Of a stretch of 10,308 nt of DNA, positions 8,231-10,308 are shown piece after piece. The notes beneath the pieces were generated by a model, which was not told the origin of the DNA, ran no database searches, and saw only the letters and a program-made list of their open reading frames with translations. This DNA is from Odoribacter sp036657595 (GTDB lineage: Bacteria > Bacteroidota > Bacteroidia > Bacteroidales > Marinifilaceae), in NCBI GenBank assembly GCA_036657595.1, contig JAVXFZ010000088.1, positions 1 to 10,308 of the forward strand, read 5' to 3'. The translations under genes were made by a program, and so were the position numbers. The number at the start of each line of letters is the position of its first letter. The stretch's first letter is position 1.

Positions 8231-9853
8231 TTACTCTGTCCGCATCATTTTTACACTCTTGAAACTGAAATCTCTCACGTTACCCTGCACAATTTTATCA
8301 GGATGATCCTTTTCACACAACAATGCATATATCACATCGCCTATACTCAATTCCCAGTCACACGCTGTATATCCCTTGTTCCATGTCAATGTCACCACCC
8401 CATCTTTCGGCTGTTCTTCATCCCATATATACAAGACTATATCTACGTGATTCCATTCTGGTCTACCAAAAGAAGCATCTCTGATGACAGTCTGTTTCAT
8501 CGGTATAGTCATTCCACCAGTTTTTACATCATACTGGATTGCAATTTTCGCCGTTTTTCCCAAAGCACCCATACCATCAATATTCAACTTCAATACCTTC
8601 AGATAATTCTGATTTTCTTCCACTAAATCATCTCCCGCAGAAATAATACAAGTCTTTTCTACTGATTTATCTGTATCAATATAAGTCAACTTATAAGTAC
8701 CGATCAATTTATCATACAATAGAGCAAAGTCAACGTCTTCATTCATTATAGTCAGCGAATAGGACGTATTTGTCTCTGCCATCGAAGCATTATACACACT
8801 GTCAATAGCCAATACAAGACGACGGTCACCATCCAGCAAATCATTATTCTTCACATCAATCGCCAATTGTTGCTCTGTCACACCCGCAGCAAACGTAAGA
8901 ACCATATTTTCAGGTAAAACGTAATCCTTTCCCTCTTTCGCTGTTGTTGAAGGATCTACCTTCAACTTCACTTTCACTTCTTTCTTAATTTCATTACTCA
9001 ATACCACTGGAATTTCCACCCTATTGGTATCTTCAAAAACTTTTAATCCGGTTTCCTTAAACGAAGCATATATATCCCGATCATCATTCACAACGATCAC
9101 ATCCACATTATAATTTGTTTTAGATAAAGCAGCTCCATTGATATCCTTCAGACACAATACAAACTTCCGAGTTGCATTAACATCGTCATCATTCACAATG
9201 CCAACGGGTACGTAAACCAACGTATCGCCGGCAGGTATCGTAAAATGAACATTATCCAAACTATAATGAACATTCCGTATCGCCGTACTGTCGACAGCTT
9301 CTACCAGAAAGGTCACCGCTTGATTGATCGGACGTGTCAATAAAACTGCCAATTGATACTCCCCGCATTCCTCCGCGACAGATTGCAACGTTTCTTTAAA
9401 TCCCAGTGTAGGAAAACCCTCGTTGCTAACAATAATAATCTTACACGTCAGCATCTCTCCGGACATCGCAGCACCCGATACCTCTACCATCTCCAAAACA
9501 ACAGTGCGGTCTGGCAACACCTCAAAACAATCTTTTACAAAAAATTCAACATATCCGCCAATCTCTCCTTTAGCGATATGTACTTCATAATTAGCAATCT
9601 TATAATCAATGCCTTCCCTCACGCCATCCTCACTTTTGACTGCCACTTTAACAACCACATTCTGCCTTGCAGGAGCAGACAATGTTAACGATATTCGCTG
9701 TGGCGAAACATTTTCAAATACCTCCTGACGGGAAGCTCCGAAAGCCACCGTCACTTGCCCACTGTTTACCGAAGCATCGTCATTGTCATCACAAGCAAGC
9801 AATACAACAGAAAAAAAAGCAAGCAGGAATATCAATTTAGTATATAACTTCAT
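8231..9853 (-). CDS. Calx-beta-like repeat lipoprotein (three repeats) with C-terminal lipocalin-like beta domain
   Basis: Predicted 540-residue surface lipoprotein with no visible enzyme motif. Lipobox LLAC (lipidated Cys21) is followed by DDNDD, an acidic surface-export-type signal. Three Calx-beta-like repeats lie at about 33-145, 147-258 and 260-373. Typical signatures are EGIDYKI (80-86), TIPAGDTLVYVPV followed by NDDD, and EGKDYVL (307-313) with FAAG and a DGDRRLVLAI strand. The C-terminal domain (about 374-540) begins DKLIGTYKLTY and alternates beta strands, suggesting a lipocalin-like or small beta-barrel fold; this is inferred from pattern only. ATG start without a Shine-Dalgarno, 14 bp after the Asp-box gene and 19 bp before the protease gene, so it is very likely co-transcribed with both. 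It resembles the 1898-3835 product in layout but has one repeat fewer. Confidence 0.82.
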   Translation of the reverse strand: MKLYTKLIFLLAFFSVVLLACDDNDDASVNSGQVTVAFGASRQEVFENVSPQRISLTLSAPARQNVVVKVAVKSEDGVREGIDYKIANYEVHIAKGEIGGYVEFFVKDCFEVLPDRTVVLEMVEVSGAAMSGEMLTCKIIIVSNEGFPTLGFKETLQSVAEECGEYQLAVLLTRPINQAVTFLVEAVDSTAIRNVHYSLDNVHFTIPAGDTLVYVPVGIVNDDDVNATRKFVLCLKDINGAALSKTNYNVDVIVVNDDRDIYASFKETGLKVFEDTNRVEIPVVLSNEIKKEVKVKLKVDPSTTAKEGKDYVLPENMVLTFAAGVTEQQLAIDVKNNDLLDGDRRLVLAIDSVYNASMAETNTSYSLTIMNEDVDFALLYDKLIGTYKLTYIDTDKSVEKTCIISAGDDLVEENQNYLKVLKLNIDGMGALGKTAKIAIQYDVKTGGMTIPMKQTVIRDASFGRPEWNHVDIVLYIWDEEQPKDGVVTLTWNKGYTACDWELSIGDVIYALLCEKDHPDKIVQGNVRDFSFKSVKMMRTE

Positions 9854-9867
9854 AATAGTAAAATTTA

Positions 9868-10308
9868 TTACTTAATATTTTGTTTATAACTCCTTAATCC
9901 CTCATAAGGTACTTCCATTCCTCCTTCATACACACACAACACCGTATTACCATCCAACGCAATGGCATCCATATACCCCACCCGATATACATAATCTTTA
10001 AAAGTTTGACGGGTAAATACATTCTGAGGATTGCTCCATTGCTTCCCCTTATCTGTTGACACGGATACTGTCATACCCATAGAGAAATCAGGTGAATTCT
10101 TGATATACATAATTTTTTGTGATTTTATATCCTCTCCCAAAGAAGCAGAAACCACAGAAGGGGAAAAAGTAGCTCCCTTAACCTGTCCGGTAGGAGTGAA
10201 ATGTACCAATGTTCCATTCCCCGACCATATCGTAGCCCCATCCAATTGGTTACCTCCCTGACCGGTATTTACTTCCAACTCCACCCAATTACCCCAATGG
10301 AATCCTCC
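9868..10308 (-). CDS. Asp-box (BNR/sialidase-like beta-propeller) protein, C-terminal part only
   Basis: The last 146 codons of a gene that runs off the right edge; the frame is open to base 10308, and a GTG at 10284 is internal rather than a credible start, since coding continues upstream with GGFHWGNW. The fragment contains one clear Asp box, STDKGKQWSNP (S-x-D-x-G-x-x-W), preceded by a beta strand, as in blades of sialidase-type propellers. Near the end, GYMDAIALDGNTVLCVYEGG resembles the last blade of exo-sialidase superfamily proteins. Asp boxes are structural, so catalysis cannot be judged; the residues that define a sialidase (Arg triad, Tyr/Glu pair) would mostly be outside the window. 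It is the first gene of the operon visible here, 14 bp before the next start. Alternatives are other Asp-box hydrolases or non-catalytic glycan-binding propellers. Confidence 0.75.
   Translation of the reverse strand, partial: GGFHWGNWVELEVNTGQGGNQLDGATIWSGNGTLVHFTPTGQVKGATFSPSVVSASLGEDIKSQKIMYIKNSPDFSMGMTVSVSTDKGKQWSNPQNVFTRQTFKDYVYRVGYMDAIALDGNTVLCVYEGGMEVPYEGLRSYKQNIK

Larger units (their letters stand above)
1898..10308 (-). other. Predicted operon: Asp-box protein, Calx-beta lipoprotein, S8 protease, two Calx-beta lipoproteins
   Basis: Five consecutive minus-strand genes are separated by gaps of 14, 19, 26 and 24 bp, with no hairpin terminator in any gap and one strong terminator after the last gene. 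The promoter lies beyond the right edge. All four complete members carry lipoprotein signal peptides with acidic residues after the Cys, which suggests that the products meet at the outer face of the outer membrane. Genes further upstream, possibly SusC/SusD-like transporter genes, cannot be seen. Confidence 0.8.

Noticed and set aside
1..10308. CRISPR arrays, insertion sequences, tRNA genes, phage or defence genes.
   Set aside because: No spaced direct repeats, transposase motifs, tRNA-like cloverleaf or defence-type domains were found on either strand by reading.

Overview
The window looks like chromosomal DNA from a gut-type Bacteroidales bacterium. The evidence is a moderately AT-rich composition, A/T-rich gaps without Shine-Dalgarno sequences, and secreted proteins that nearly all start with a lipoprotein signal peptide. 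Several of these have acidic residues right after the lipid-modified Cys. The protein families (M60 gluzincin, Calx-beta-like repeats joined to F5/8 type C, Asp-box propeller) point the same way. Genus cannot be resolved from the sequence alone. All supported genes lie on the minus strand and are described here in transcription order, from the right edge to the left.

Right to left, a tight gene cluster begins outside the window. It contains the C-terminal part of an Asp-box (BNR/sialidase-like) protein (9868-10308), a three-repeat Calx-beta-like lipoprotein (8231-9853), a subtilisin-family (S8) lipoprotein protease with an intact catalytic set (5746-8211), a four-repeat Calx-beta-like lipoprotein ending in an F5/8 type C (discoidin) domain (3860-5719), and a second four-repeat Calx-beta-like lipoprotein (1898-3835). 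Gaps are only 14-26 bp, so these are probably one operon. The operon closes at a strong hairpin terminator at 1834-1871.

A further gene, a predicted M60 mucinase-type zinc metallopeptidase lipoprotein (181-1731), follows after a 166 bp gap and has its own terminator at 119-160. It is probably a separate or read-through transcription unit.

Taken together the window reads as a cell-envelope kit for binding and degrading glycoproteins: two unrelated protease classes, long beta-sandwich stalk proteins (one with a probable carbohydrate-binding tip), and an Asp-box protein that may act on glycans. Each family is known. The assembly of three Calx-beta-like stalk lipoproteins around one S8 protease is the part worth checking. 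No RNA genes, CRISPR arrays, insertion sequences, phage genes or attachment sites were seen. Every plus-strand open frame is a shadow of a minus-strand gene.
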